Shown here piece after piece: positions 9,294 through 17,980 of a stretch of 64,000 bases of DNA. The DNA lies in the NCBI GenBank assembly GCA_020637555.1, contig JACKKF010000002.1:372001-436000 (forward strand), given 5' to 3'. This DNA is from Rhodobacter sp. GTDB lineage: Bacteria > Pseudomonadota > Alphaproteobacteria > Rhodobacterales > Rhodobacteraceae. How positions within the stretch are numbered: the stretch's first letter is position 1; the number at the start of each line of letters is the position of its first letter. The position numbers were made by a program, and so were the translations under genes. Under the pieces are notes generated by a model, which did no database searches, was not told the DNA's origin, and was given only the letters and a program-made list of their open reading frames with translations.

Positions 9294-10094
9294 TCACTCT
9301 TCCAGAGGGGTGAGCCGCTGCACCGGCGGCAGGCGAAGGTCCCGCATCTTCGGCGGGCGTTCGACGGGCTGCGCATCGTCGGCGCCGCCATTCGCGCGCT
9401 CGATCTCGAAGCTCCACAATTCCGTCAGCGCCGCGCGCGTATCCTCGACCCGGCCGCCGGCGATGCCATTGGCGATGCGGACATGATAGGACAGGTAGCG
9501 CGCGCGCAGGCGGGTGGGATAGCCGCCATCCGGCGCCAGCGCGAACTCGGCCTCGACCAGGCCCTGGGTCAGCATCGCCATGGCCGGGTTCCCCGAGGCC
9601 GCCGCCAGCGCCAGATTCATCCGCTTCATCGAGGTGACAAACGCGTCCTCGGCCAGCGCGAAATCCGACTGCAGGTCGATCTCGGCCCGCAGGTCGGTGA
9701 TATCGGCCTTGCGCAGCACGGCCAGTTCGGCGCATCCCAGCTGCATCTGGATCCGCGCCTCGGTCAGAAAGGGGCGGTGGGCGTTGTTTTCAGCCCGGGT
9801 GGACAGCGCGATCAGGGCAGCGATCTGCTCTCCGGCAACGGCGGGGTCGGGGCTGGTCACGAAGGCCCCGCCACCCGCGCCACGCCGCGAGGTGATGAGA
9901 CCGCGCGCCGACAAGCGGCCCAGAGCCTCGCGCAGGGTCGGGCGCGACACTTTGAAATAGGCGCAAAGGTCGGCCTCGGACGGCAGACGATCGCCCGCGA
10001 CGTAATGACCCGAGACGATGTTGTCTTGCAAGATACCGGCAATCGCGCTGGCGCGATCAGGGCTCTTGCCCTCTGGGGGTAAGGGCGATTTCAT
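9294..10094 (-). CDS. FadR-subfamily GntR transcriptional regulator
   Basis: 266 residues. The N-terminal winged helix shows the GntR signature GDRLPSEADLCAYFKVSRPT and LREALGRLSARGLI, about residues 34-66. The C-terminal all-helical FCD ligand domain contains LTEARIQMQLGCAELAVL and the His-containing YHVRIANGI segment. FadR-type regulators bind small carboxylates or related metabolites as dimers. The gene is divergent from a class-V aminotransferase gene 138 bp away. The gap holds an inverted repeat GTCTG-N12-CAGAC and two CTGTCAAT direct repeats, the likely operator. The ligand is unknown. Confidence 0.9.
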   Translation of the reverse strand: MKSPLPPEGKSPDRASAIAGILQDNIVSGHYVAGDRLPSEADLCAYFKVSRPTLREALGRLSARGLITSRRGAGGGAFVTSPDPAVAGEQIAALIALSTRAENNAHRPFLTEARIQMQLGCAELAVLRKADITDLRAEIDLQSDFALAEDAFVTSMKRMNLALAAASGNPAMAMLTQGLVEAEFALAPDGGYPTRLRARYLSYHVRIANGIAGGRVEDTRAALTELWSFEIERANGGADDAQPVERPPKMRDLRLPPVQRLTPLEE

Positions 10095-10128
10095 GGGGTC
10101 AACCTGCTCGATTCAAGGTGTTTTTATT

Positions 10129-10168
10129 GTCTGTCAATAGAATGTCAGACCTCGGGATTCCTGTCAAT
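10129..10168. promoter_or_regulatory. Candidate operator between the GntR and aminotransferase genes
   Basis: An inverted repeat GTCTG (10129-10133) and CAGAC (10146-10150) is separated by 12 bp. CTGTCAAT occurs twice in direct orientation (10131-10138 and 10161-10168), 30 bp apart, about three helical turns. FadR-type regulators often bind palindromes of this GTC/GAC character in the divergent promoter they control. Binding is inferred only. Confidence 0.5.
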
Positions 10169-10232
10169 CCGCGCTGTGCTCTGGTCGGCGGGGTGGCGCC
10201 GTCCTATCGTTGCGCAAAACACGGAGATTCGC

Positions 10233-11453
10233 ATGGCCCTGGACATTGATTTCACACGCGCCCAATTCCCGGCCTTTGCCGAGCCCGCCCTGCAGGGTCA
10301 GGCGTTCTTCGAGAACGCCGGCGGCAGCTATACATGCAAGCCGGTGATCGACCGGTTGACGCGCTTCTATCACCAGCGCAAGGTGCAGCCCTATGCCCCC
10401 TACGAGGCCAGCCGGCTGGGCGGCGCCGAGATGGACGAGGCCCGCACCCGTCTGGCGGCGCTGATGGGGGTGGATGTGGACGAGGTGTCCTTTGGCCCGT
10501 CGACAACCGCGAACACCTATGTCTTGGCGCAGGCGTTCCGGCAGCATCTGGTGCCAGGGGACGCGATCGTCGTCACCAATCAGGACCACGAGGCCAACAC
10601 AGGCCCATGGCGGCGGCTTGCGGACAGCGGCATCGAGGTGCGCGAATGGCAGATCGACCCGGTGACGGGCCACCTGCCGCTGGACCGTCTGGCGCCGTTG
10701 CTGAAGGGTGCGAAACTGCTGTGTTTCCCGCATTGCTCGAACGTGGTGGCCGAGGTGAACCCCGTGCCCGAGATCGCCGCCATGGCCCATGCCGAGGGCG
10801 CGGTCGTATGCGTCGATGGCGTCAGCTATGCGCCGCACGGGTTTCCCGATATCGATGCGCTGGGGGCGGATATCTACCTTTTTTCGGCATACAAGACCTA
10901 TGGCCCGCATCAGGGGATCATGGTCATCCGCCGGGCGCTGGGGATGGCGTTGCCCAACCAGGGGCACTATTTCAATGGCGACACCCTCTACAAACGGTTC
11001 ACGCCCGCCGGCCCCGATCACGCGCAGGTCGCCGCCTGTGCGGGCATGGCCGATTATGTCGATGCTCAGGCGGCCCATCACGGCGGGGCGGACCTGCCCG
11101 CCAAGGCGCGCGCGGCGCTGGTGCACGACCTGATGCGCCGCCATGAAACCGCGCTGCTGCAACCCTTGCTGGATTACCTGGGCAACCGCAACGACCTGCG
11201 CCTGCTGGGGCCCAGGCAGGCCTCGGGCCGGGCGCCCACGGTTGCCGTCATGGCCGAACGGCGCGGCGAGGACATCGCCCGTGACCTGGCGGCGCAGGGC
11301 ATCATGGCGGGCGGTGGTGATTTCTACGCGGTGCGCGCCCTGGCGGCACAGGGCGCAAACCCGGACCACGGAGTGCTGCGGCTGAGTTTCGTGCACTATA
11401 CCAGCCAGGCCGAGGTCGATCGCCTGATCGCCGCGCTGGACCGGGTGCTGTGA
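10233..11453 (+). CDS. Class V aminotransferase / cysteine desulfurase-like PLP enzyme
   Basis: 406 residues with the fold-type I PLP layout. Visible elements are NAGGSYTCKPVIDRL near the N-terminus, the conserved VTNQDHEANTGPWRRL block, VCVDGVSYAPHGFPDIDAL (the PLP-ring Asp/His region), and the Schiff-base lysine in YLFSAYKTYGPHQG. The nearest families are SufS-like cysteine desulfurases and isopenicillin N epimerase-like proteins. There is no adjacent Fe-S gene, so a housekeeping desulfurase role is not supported. The ATG at 10233 follows an ACGGAGA Shine-Dalgarno. It ends in a 4-bp overlap with the photolyase gene and is divergent from a GntR regulator. The substrate is unknown. Confidence 0.85.
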   Translation: MALDIDFTRAQFPAFAEPALQGQAFFENAGGSYTCKPVIDRLTRFYHQRKVQPYAPYEASRLGGAEMDEARTRLAALMGVDVDEVSFGPSTTANTYVLAQAFRQHLVPGDAIVVTNQDHEANTGPWRRLADSGIEVREWQIDPVTGHLPLDRLAPLLKGAKLLCFPHCSNVVAEVNPVPEIAAMAHAEGAVVCVDGVSYAPHGFPDIDALGADIYLFSAYKTYGPHQGIMVIRRALGMALPNQGHYFNGDTLYKRFTPAGPDHAQVAACAGMADYVDAQAAHHGGADLPAKARAALVHDLMRRHETALLQPLLDYLGNRNDLRLLGPRQASGRAPTVAVMAERRGEDIARDLAAQGIMAGGGDFYAVRALAAQGANPDHGVLRLSFVHYTSQAEVDRLIAALDRVL

Positions 11454-12853
11454 CCCCGCTGCTGCTGTGGTTCCGCCGTGACCTGCGGCTGGACGACAAC
11501 CCCATGCTGGCGGCCGCCGCCGCGACAGGGCGGCCGCTGATCCCGGTGTTTGTCGCGGATGCGGCGGTCACCGGGCTGGGCGCCGCGGCGCGGTGGCGCA
11601 TGGGGCAGGCGGTGCAGAGCTTTGCGCGCAGTCTGGACGCGCGGGGCCTGCGCCTGATCCTGCGGCGCGGCCCGGCCTTGCCGACGCTGCTGGCGCTGGC
11701 GCAGGAAACCGGCGCAGGCGGGGTCTTCTGGACCCGTCTCTATGAGCCGCAAACCCGCGATCGCGATGCCCTTGTCAAGGAAACACTGCGTTCCCAAGGG
11801 CTTGAAGCGCAATCTTTCGACGGGCACACTTTGGTCGAGCCATGGCAACTCAGCCCGGCAAGTGGGCCGTTCTACAAGGTTTTCACACCGTTCTGGAAGG
11901 CCCTGCAGGCGCGCGGCGTGCCCAGCCCGGTCGAGGCGCCCGCGCGCCTGATCCCGCCCGCCACCTGGCCCGGGTCCGAGGACCTGGACGCCTGGCGGCT
12001 GGGGGCTGCGATGAATCGCGGCGCGCCGGTGCTGGCCCGATACGCCGAAATCGGCGAGGCGGCGGCGCAGGCGCGGCTGGCACGCTTCCTGGCCGGCCCC
12101 GTCGACCGCTATGCCGAGGATCGCGACCATCCGGCGCTTCCGGCCACCTCGGGCCTGTCCGAGAACCTGACCTATGGCGAGATCGGACCGCGACGGATCT
12201 GGCACGCCACCCCGCCGGGCCCGGGCGGCGCGACCTTTCGCAAGGAACTGGCCTGGCGCGATTTTGCGCATCACCTGATGTTCCATACCCCGCACCTGCT
12301 GACCGAGGCCTGGCGCCCCGACTGGGCCGGGTTTCCCTGGCAGGGAGAAAGTGACGTGGCGGAAGCCTGGAGGCGCGCCCAGACCGGCGAGGCCCTGGTC
12401 GATGCCGGCCTGCGGCAAATGTATGTGACCGGGTCCATGCACAACCGTGTCCGCATGGTTGTTGCAAGTTTTCTCACCAAGAACCTGATTACCCATTGGA
12501 AAATCGGCATGGACTGGTTTGCCGACTGTCTGACCGACTGGGACCCGGCCTCGAACGCGATGGGGTGGCAATGGGTGGCGGGGTCAGGCCCCGATGCGGC
12601 GCCCTATTTCCGCGTGTTCAATCCGGAGACGCAGGCAGAGAAATTCGATAAAACAGGCGCTTACAGGCGAATGTTCATTGCCGAACTTTCGCCGGAACCC
12701 GGCCCCGATGCCCTGGCCTGGTTCGACGCGGCGCCGCGATCCTGGCACCTGGACCCCCGGGCGTCCTATCCGCAAAGGATTGTCACGCCGGCCGAGGGGC
12801 GCGCGCGCGCGCTGGCCGCCTACGAGGGATTTCGCGCCGCCGGACAGGGCTAA
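11450..12853 (+). CDS. phr: Deoxyribodipyrimidine photolyase / cryptochrome family
   Basis: 467 residues, starting with GTG and overlapping the preceding stop by 4 bp. The N-terminal antenna-binding alpha/beta domain begins LLLWFRRDLRLDDNPML. The C-terminal FAD domain shows LTYGEIG, LAWRDFAHHLMF and the signature RMVVASFLTKNLITHWKIG, then WQWVAGSGPDAAPYFRVFNP. These are the features of class I CPD photolyases, which repair UV dimers with blue light. A cryptochrome-type photoreceptor role cannot be excluded, but the repair assignment fits. Length is normal. A cyclopropane synthase-like gene follows 73 bp downstream. Confidence 0.93.
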   Translation: MTPLLLWFRRDLRLDDNPMLAAAAATGRPLIPVFVADAAVTGLGAAARWRMGQAVQSFARSLDARGLRLILRRGPALPTLLALAQETGAGGVFWTRLYEPQTRDRDALVKETLRSQGLEAQSFDGHTLVEPWQLSPASGPFYKVFTPFWKALQARGVPSPVEAPARLIPPATWPGSEDLDAWRLGAAMNRGAPVLARYAEIGEAAAQARLARFLAGPVDRYAEDRDHPALPATSGLSENLTYGEIGPRRIWHATPPGPGGATFRKELAWRDFAHHLMFHTPHLLTEAWRPDWAGFPWQGESDVAEAWRRAQTGEALVDAGLRQMYVTGSMHNRVRMVVASFLTKNLITHWKIGMDWFADCLTDWDPASNAMGWQWVAGSGPDAAPYFRVFNPETQAEKFDKTGAYRRMFIAELSPEPGPDALAWFDAAPRSWHLDPRASYPQRIVTPAEGRARALAAYEGFRAAGQG

Positions 12854-12926
12854 ATTTCCTTTTGCAACCGGGCCGGCGGGCGCTAGTCTTTCCCCAACAG
12901 AAGCAAAGACTTCGACAGGGGGACAC

Positions 12927-14138
12927 ATGGAATTTCTGACCACGACCGAGGGGCAGTCGGATCTGCCCCGCTATTTCAAACCGGTCTTTGCCCAGTTGCG
13001 GCGCATGACCTATGGCCGTCTTGACATCGTGCTGCCCGATGGTCGCCGGTTCCGCGCCCAGGGCAGCGATCCCGGACAGGCGGCCGAGGTGCGCGTGCAC
13101 AACCCCGATGCCTTTGCCCGTCTGATCCGCGAGGGCGATCTGGGGTTTGCCGATGCCTATATCGACGGATGGTGGAGCACGCCTGACCTGCAGGCGATGA
13201 TGGATGTCGTGTTCAAGGACAACCCGGCGCTTCTGGACGAGTTCACCGGCATGGCCCTGGTGCGCACCTATGAGCGCGTGCGCCACTGGCTGCGCGGCAA
13301 CTCGCGCAAGCAGGCGCGGAAGAACATCGCCTATCACTATGATCTCGGGAATGATTTCTACTCGCTCTGGCTCGATGACAGCATGACCTATTCGTCGGCG
13401 CTGTTCCGCACCGGGCAGGAAAGCCTGGAACGTGCCCAGGAACAGAAATACGAGGCCCTGGTGGATTCCCTCGGTCTGAAGGCCGGCGATCATGTGCTGG
13501 AGATCGGCTGCGGCTGGGGCGGGTTCGCGGAATACGCCGCCGGCAAGCGCGGGCTCAAGGTCACGGGCCTGACCATCAGCCAGGCCCAGCATGATTTCGC
13601 GGTGGAACGGATGCGCCGCGCCGGGCTCAGCGACAAGGTCCAGATCAAGTTGCAGGATTACCGCGACGAGGCCGGCCGATACGACGGCATCGCATCGATC
13701 GAGATGTTCGAAGCGGTGGGCGAGAAATACTGGCCGGCCTATTTCAACACCGTGCGCGACCGCTTGAAGGACGGGGCGCGGGCGACGATCCAGGTCATCA
13801 CCGTGCCGGACGAACGCTTTGCAACCTATCGCAAGAACGTGGATTTCATCCAGAAATACATCTTCCCCGGGGGGATGCTGATCTCGCCCGCGCGCTTCGC
13901 GCAAGAGGCCCAGAAAGCCGGGCTTGGATGGTTGTCGTCGATCGAGTTCGGGGAAAGCTACAGCCAGACCTTGCGCCGCTGGCACGAAACCTTCACCGAG
14001 ACCTGGGACCGCATCCAGACGCTGGGCTATGACGCCAGGTTCAAGCGGATGTGGGATTTCTACCTCACCTCTTGCGCCGGCGCGTTTCACACGGGTATCT
14101 GTGACGTGACCCAGATCACCCTGCGCCGTCCCGCCTGA
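12927..14138 (+). CDS. Cyclopropane-fatty-acyl-phospholipid synthase family methyltransferase
   Basis: 403 residues. CFA synthases methylate unsaturated fatty-acyl chains of membrane phospholipids using SAM. An N-terminal domain is followed by KNIAYHYDLGNDFYSLWLDD, the SAM-binding motif I VLEIGCGWGGFAEYAA, GLTISQAQHDFAVERM, IASIEMFEAVGEKYWP and FIQKYIFPGGMLISP. All are hallmarks of the Cfa family. The ATG at 12927 was chosen because the family similarity begins there; an open frame continues upstream into the photolyase gene but is a shadow. Proximity to a photolyase is often seen in clusters of stress genes. Some relatives modify other lipids, so the exact product is uncertain. Confidence 0.92.
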   Translation: MEFLTTTEGQSDLPRYFKPVFAQLRRMTYGRLDIVLPDGRRFRAQGSDPGQAAEVRVHNPDAFARLIREGDLGFADAYIDGWWSTPDLQAMMDVVFKDNPALLDEFTGMALVRTYERVRHWLRGNSRKQARKNIAYHYDLGNDFYSLWLDDSMTYSSALFRTGQESLERAQEQKYEALVDSLGLKAGDHVLEIGCGWGGFAEYAAGKRGLKVTGLTISQAQHDFAVERMRRAGLSDKVQIKLQDYRDEAGRYDGIASIEMFEAVGEKYWPAYFNTVRDRLKDGARATIQVITVPDERFATYRKNVDFIQKYIFPGGMLISPARFAQEAQKAGLGWLSSIEFGESYSQTLRRWHETFTETWDRIQTLGYDARFKRMWDFYLTSCAGAFHTGICDVTQITLRRPA

Positions 14139-14173
14139 CCCCGGACTGTGGCAGGGCACGGGCAGGAGGTGCC

Positions 14174-14638
14174 ATGTTTACGTTGATCCAGCCGATCGCC
14201 GCCGTGTTTTTCGCGGTGTTCGCGGCCTATTGTTCCAAGCAGTTCGAACTCCTGCATTTCGGCGAGATGCGCGACGGGTCGTCGCTGCCGCTGTGGTCGG
14301 CGGGCGTCGCCGCCGTCGTCGGCTGGCTGTTCGTCGGCCGCCGTATCGGCCGGGCGATCTGGCATTCGGTGTATCAGGGCGTGCAGGGCGTCGTTCTGGC
14401 GGCCATCGCCATTTCCGCGGTGATGGCCGTGGGCGAGGTTTTCTATCGCGGCTATCACCGGCGCTATGACGAACCGATGGAGGCCCTGACAGGCTATTTC
14501 TCGATCGTCATCGACTGGTTGCGCGAAATGCTGGTGCAGGACTTCCTGGTGCTGACACTGGGCGGCGGCGTGGTGATCGGTCTGGTCCTGCATGTGCTGT
14601 GGTTGCTGATGGAACGGCGCCGCAATGACCGGGGCTGA
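14174..14638 (+). CDS. trgA: TrgA family membrane protein (tellurite resistance locus)
   Basis: 154 residues with four hydrophobic segments (IQPIAAVFFAVFAAYCS, WSAGVAAVVGWLFVG, GVVLAAIAISAVMAVGEVF, LTLGGGVVIGLVLHVLWLL). TrgA and TrgB were defined in Rhodobacter sphaeroides as determinants of tellurite resistance; the mechanism of TrgA is unknown. It is an inner-membrane protein. A strong AGGAGGTG Shine-Dalgarno precedes the ATG. The 3' end overlaps trgB by 14 bp, so the two genes are translationally coupled, as expected for the trg locus. The call rests on membrane topology plus the adjacent TrgB architecture. Confidence 0.83.
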   Translation: MFTLIQPIAAVFFAVFAAYCSKQFELLHFGEMRDGSSLPLWSAGVAAVVGWLFVGRRIGRAIWHSVYQGVQGVVLAAIAISAVMAVGEVFYRGYHRRYDEPMEALTGYFSIVIDWLREMLVQDFLVLTLGGGVVIGLVLHVLWLLMERRRNDRG

Positions 14639-15764
14639 ACCGCTCTTTCTCTACGGCACCTTGCGCCATCCCCCGCTGTTCGCTGCGGTCGCGGGCGAAC
14701 CCTTGCGGGCCGAGGGTGCGCATCTGGACGATCACGCGATTTGCCATGCGATTGCGCCCTCGGGCAAGACGCTGGATTTTCCGCTGTTCCTCGCGCGTGC
14801 CGGGGCCGTGGCGCAGGGGCTTCTGGTGCGTCCGGGGCCTCAGGCGCGGGCGCGGCTGGACGATTACGAACGCGCCTTTGGCTATGACCCCGTGTCGATC
14901 ACGGTCATGCAGGACGCAGGCCCGGTTCAGGCCCTGATCTATCTGCCGCGCGCCGGGCTTTGGCAGGGGGGCGCGGACTGGTCGCTGGACACCTGGGTGG
15001 ACCGTGCCGGGGCGCTTGCCGTCGAAACCGTGGCCGAGGTGATGGCCCTGGTGCCCGATACCGCGCCCGATGCCATCATCGAACGCTACCCGATGCTCAA
15101 GGTGCGCGCGGCCAGCCGGATGCGCGCCCGCGCCGAGCCCGCGCCAGCCACCCTGCGCCGGACGATGGTGCCAGGCGATGTGCAGGTGGCGGCGCATCGC
15201 CATCCCTACAGCTGGTTCTTCGGGGTCGAGGAAACCGACCTGCGCTTTCGGCGGTTTGACGGAACTCACAGCGAAACCGTCACGCGCGCCGGCTTCATCA
15301 TGGGCGATGCGGTGACGGTGCTGCCCTATGACCCGGTGCGCGACACGGTGATGCTGGTCGAACAGTTCCGCTATGGCCCCTATGCGCGCGGCGATCTCAA
15401 CGCCTGGTCACTGGAGCCGATCGCCGGGCGCATCGATCCCGGCGAAAGCCCCGATGCCGCCGCCCGGCGCGAAGCGCGCGAAGAGGCGCGCCTGACCATG
15501 AGCGCCCTGCATCAGGTCGCGCGCTACTATGTCAGCCCGGGTGCGGTGACGGAATACATCGTCAGTTTCGTCGGTCTGGCGGCGCTGCCGCAGGCGGCCG
15601 AGGGGGTGAGCGGGCTCGAAACCGAGGCCGAGGACATTCGCGCCCATGTCATTCCCTTCGATCGCCTGATGGCCCTGGTCGCCAGTGGCGAGGCCGAGAA
15701 TGGCCCCCTGCTGATTTCGGCGCAGTGGCTGGCGCTCAACCGGGCGCGGTTGCGCCAGATCTGA
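14625..15764 (+). CDS. trgB: TrgB: gamma-glutamylcyclotransferase-like domain fused to a NUDIX hydrolase
   Basis: 379 residues. The N-terminal GGCT/AIG2-like domain (about residues 1-150) begins LFLYGTLRHPPLFAAVAG. The C-terminal NUDIX domain (about 200-360) carries the NUDIX box region GRIDPGESPDAAARREAREE; the canonical Gly near the end of the box is Arg (EEARL rather than EEXGU). NUDIX enzymes of this group hydrolyse ADP-ribose and related nucleoside diphosphates. The fusion and the overlap with trgA match the Rhodobacter tellurite locus. Why a NUDIX/GGCT protein gives tellurite resistance is not explained in what I know; glutathione-related chemistry is a guess. Confidence 0.87.
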   Translation: MTGAEPLFLYGTLRHPPLFAAVAGEPLRAEGAHLDDHAICHAIAPSGKTLDFPLFLARAGAVAQGLLVRPGPQARARLDDYERAFGYDPVSITVMQDAGPVQALIYLPRAGLWQGGADWSLDTWVDRAGALAVETVAEVMALVPDTAPDAIIERYPMLKVRAASRMRARAEPAPATLRRTMVPGDVQVAAHRHPYSWFFGVEETDLRFRRFDGTHSETVTRAGFIMGDAVTVLPYDPVRDTVMLVEQFRYGPYARGDLNAWSLEPIAGRIDPGESPDAAARREAREEARLTMSALHQVARYYVSPGAVTEYIVSFVGLAALPQAAEGVSGLETEAEDIRAHVIPFDRLMALVASGEAENGPLLISAQWLALNRARLRQI

Positions 15765-15856
15765 AACGGCCGCCGAGTTTCCGCTTTCTGGCCATGATTT
15801 CGCCTGCTTGCCCCCTCATTCCTGACCCGTTGGGGTATGAGGTAACGAGGTGTTCC

Positions 15857-16129
15857 ATGTCCGGCATTCTGAGATATCTGGCCCGATTCCGATCCGGTGA
15901 CGACGGCGCCGTCACGGTCGATTGGGTGGTTCTGACCGCGGCCGTCGTCGGCCTGGGGCTGGCCACCGTGGTTGCGGTGCGCAACGGCACCGGCGCGCTG
16001 GCAACGGACATCGACACCGCGCTCTCGGGGGCGACGGTGGCGACGCTGGGCTCGCTTGGCAGCGATGGCACGACGGGCGGGATCCTGGCCATCGACCCGC
16101 CGGTGCTGACCCTGCCGCCGCCGCCCTGA
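15857..16129 (+). CDS. Small Flp/Fap pilin-like protein
   Basis: 90 residues. A short charged N-terminus (MSGILRYLARFRSGDDGAV) precedes one hydrophobic segment (VDWVVLTAAVVGLGLATVVAV), then an Ala/Gly/Thr-rich region and a proline-rich tail (VLTLPPPP). The layout resembles class IVb Flp prepilins, whose prepilin peptidase site is G/AVT...E before the hydrophobic helix. Here the site reads DGAVTVDWV, with Asp in place of the usual Glu. No tad or prepilin peptidase genes are nearby, so it could be an orphan pilin or an unrelated small membrane protein. The Shine-Dalgarno is AACGAGG. It is convergent with the MFS gene. Confidence 0.7.
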   Translation: MSGILRYLARFRSGDDGAVTVDWVVLTAAVVGLGLATVVAVRNGTGALATDIDTALSGATVATLGSLGSDGTTGGILAIDPPVLTLPPPP

Positions 16130-16148
16130 TACGACAGGGCGCGGGGCC

Positions 16149-17348
16149 TCAGCCGTGGCGCCGCGCCGCGATCATGCAGCTGGCCGCACAGATCAGGGCC
16201 AGCAGCACGCCCCCGGCCAGGATGGCCGGGTGACCCGCGACGAAATGCGCGAGGATCGCCGCCAGAAAGGCCGCGATCATGGTCGAGACCCCGCCCACGA
16301 CAGACGCCGCCATGCCCGCGACATGGCCCATCGGTTCCAGCGCCAGCGCGTTCAGGTTGCCGACCAGGAACCCGATGGAAAAGAACTGCGTCAGCATGAA
16401 GGCAATGAACAGCGGAAATCCCGCCAGCGGCAGATCGAACCCGAAGCACAGCAGGCTGACGGTCACCATGGTGATCTGCATCGTCAGGGCCACGGCCACC
16501 ATGCGGCGCATGCCGAAGCGCACGACGACCCGCGCGTTGATCAGGCTCGATGGCGCGGACAGAAGCGCGACCAGGGCAAACCACGACGGAAACTCGGCTG
16601 CCTTGCCAAAGGCCAGGTCGAACACCTGGGCAACCGTGCTGATCCACAGCAGCATCGTGGTAAAGGTAAAGGTCAGCGCCGCCAGATACAGCCGCACCTG
16701 CGCGTGACCCAGAACCGTTTTCAGCGCCGCCCACAGGGGGCCGACGGCCAGCCGGCGGCGGTTTTCCGCGCTCAGGGTCTCGGGTTGGCGCAGGCCCAGC
16801 CACAGGAAGGACACCGTTCCGAACACGAGAAAACTGAAAAAGATCGCCCGCCAGCCAAAGGCCGCGCCCAGCATCGACCCCATGAACGGCGCGATTGCGG
16901 GAAACAGCGTGAACACCGTCATGCCAAAGGAGACGACGCGCGCCATCTGACGGCCTGAATACAGGTCGCGGACCATGGCCTGACTGACCGTCCGGGGCGC
17001 CGAGCTGCCCAGACCCTGCACGAAGCGGGCGGCCAGCAGCACGGTCAGGCTCTGCGACATGGCGGCCACGACCGCCGCCACCATATACAGCGCGATCCCG
17101 GCCAGGATCACCGTCTTGCGGCCAAAGGCGTCCGAAATCGGCCCCATCGTGAAGGTGCCCAGCCCCAGGCCGATCATGAACACCGTGATGACCAGTTGCG
17201 CCTGTTCGGGGGCCAGCGGCGCCAGATCCTCGCCGATCGGGCGCAACAGGGGCAGCATCGCGTCGACCGAATAGGCGACGGTGGCCATCAGCAGCGCCAG
17301 AAGCGCGATGAACTCGGGAAAGGCGAGGGGTTTGGTGCGGGGTGTCAT
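16149..17348 (-). CDS. Bcr/CflA-type MFS drug efflux transporter
   Basis: 399 residues with twelve predicted transmembrane helices. Helix 1 is preceded by a short basic N-terminus, and the helix 2-3 loop carries the MFS motif GPISDAFGRKTVILAGI. The region QMARVVSFGMTVFTLFPAIAPFMGSML fits the motif C area of drug:H+ antiporters of the Bcr/CflA group. It is an inner-membrane proton-driven exporter by family. Start at 17348 overlaps the stop of the DsbA-like gene (ATGA), making it the last gene of a coupled three-gene operon. The exported compound is unknown. Confidence 0.88.
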   Translation of the reverse strand: MTPRTKPLAFPEFIALLALLMATVAYSVDAMLPLLRPIGEDLAPLAPEQAQLVITVFMIGLGLGTFTMGPISDAFGRKTVILAGIALYMVAAVVAAMSQSLTVLLAARFVQGLGSSAPRTVSQAMVRDLYSGRQMARVVSFGMTVFTLFPAIAPFMGSMLGAAFGWRAIFFSFLVFGTVSFLWLGLRQPETLSAENRRRLAVGPLWAALKTVLGHAQVRLYLAALTFTFTTMLLWISTVAQVFDLAFGKAAEFPSWFALVALLSAPSSLINARVVVRFGMRRMVAVALTMQITMVTVSLLCFGFDLPLAGFPLFIAFMLTQFFSIGFLVGNLNALALEPMGHVAGMAASVVGGVSTMIAAFLAAILAHFVAGHPAILAGGVLLALICAASCMIAARRHG

Positions 17349-17980
17349 GCGCTGGCCACCAGATCGTCGATCAGCCGGGTCCAGACCTCGGGCGGTTGCG
17401 CCCCGGCCAGGACGTATTTGCGACCGATCAGAAACCCGGGAACCCCGGTCAGCCCCCGCTCGCGGATCATGGCGTCGCGCTCGCGGATGTCCTGAACATC
17501 GGCGTCGGTCGCCAGCAGGCGCGTGGTCATCGCCACGTCCAGTCCGGCCGCGCCGGCAACCTCGGCCAGGACGGCCGGATCGCCGATGTCGCGCCCTTCG
17601 GCGAAATAGGCACGGAACAGGGCGCTGACCACCGCGCTCTGACGCCCTTCCAGACCCGCCCAATGGATGAGCCGATGGGCATCCAGCGTCGAGGGCGTGC
17701 GCCGGATGCGGTCCAGGTGAAAGGGCAGGCCCATCGCCTCGGCGGCCTCCTGGATCGGCAGATAGGCCTTGAGGATGCCGTCGGCGTCGCCGAACTTGGC
17801 CTGCATATACTCCAGCCGGTCCATGCCGGCGCGCGGCATGGACGGGTTCAGCATGAAGGGATGCCATTCGATCAGGAACGGATGGTCCGGCCGGCTTTCC
17901 AGCGCGGCTTCCAGCCGGGCCTTGCCGATATAGCACCAGGGGCAGATCGGATCCGAGAAGATGTCGAGTTTGGTGGTCAT
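17345..17980 (-). CDS. DsbA family (FrnE-like) thiol oxidoreductase
   Basis: 211 residues with a thioredoxin fold interrupted by a helical insertion. The active site is CPWC in FSDPICPWCYIGKARLE, near the N-terminus. The cis-Pro region GVPGFLIGRKYVLAGAQPP is near the C-terminus. There is no signal peptide, so it is cytosolic like FrnE/2-hydroxychromene-2-carboxylate isomerase relatives. The ATG at 17980 overlaps the stop codon of the acyl-CoA ligase (ATGA); a second in-frame ATG lies at 17992. It is the middle gene of the ligase-oxidoreductase-MFS operon. The physiological substrate cannot be inferred. Confidence 0.88.
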   Translation of the reverse strand: MTTKLDIFSDPICPWCYIGKARLEAALESRPDHPFLIEWHPFMLNPSMPRAGMDRLEYMQAKFGDADGILKAYLPIQEAAEAMGLPFHLDRIRRTPSTLDAHRLIHWAGLEGRQSAVVSALFRAYFAEGRDIGDPAVLAEVAGAAGLDVAMTTRLLATDADVQDIRERDAMIRERGLTGVPGFLIGRKYVLAGAQPPEVWTRLIDDLVASA

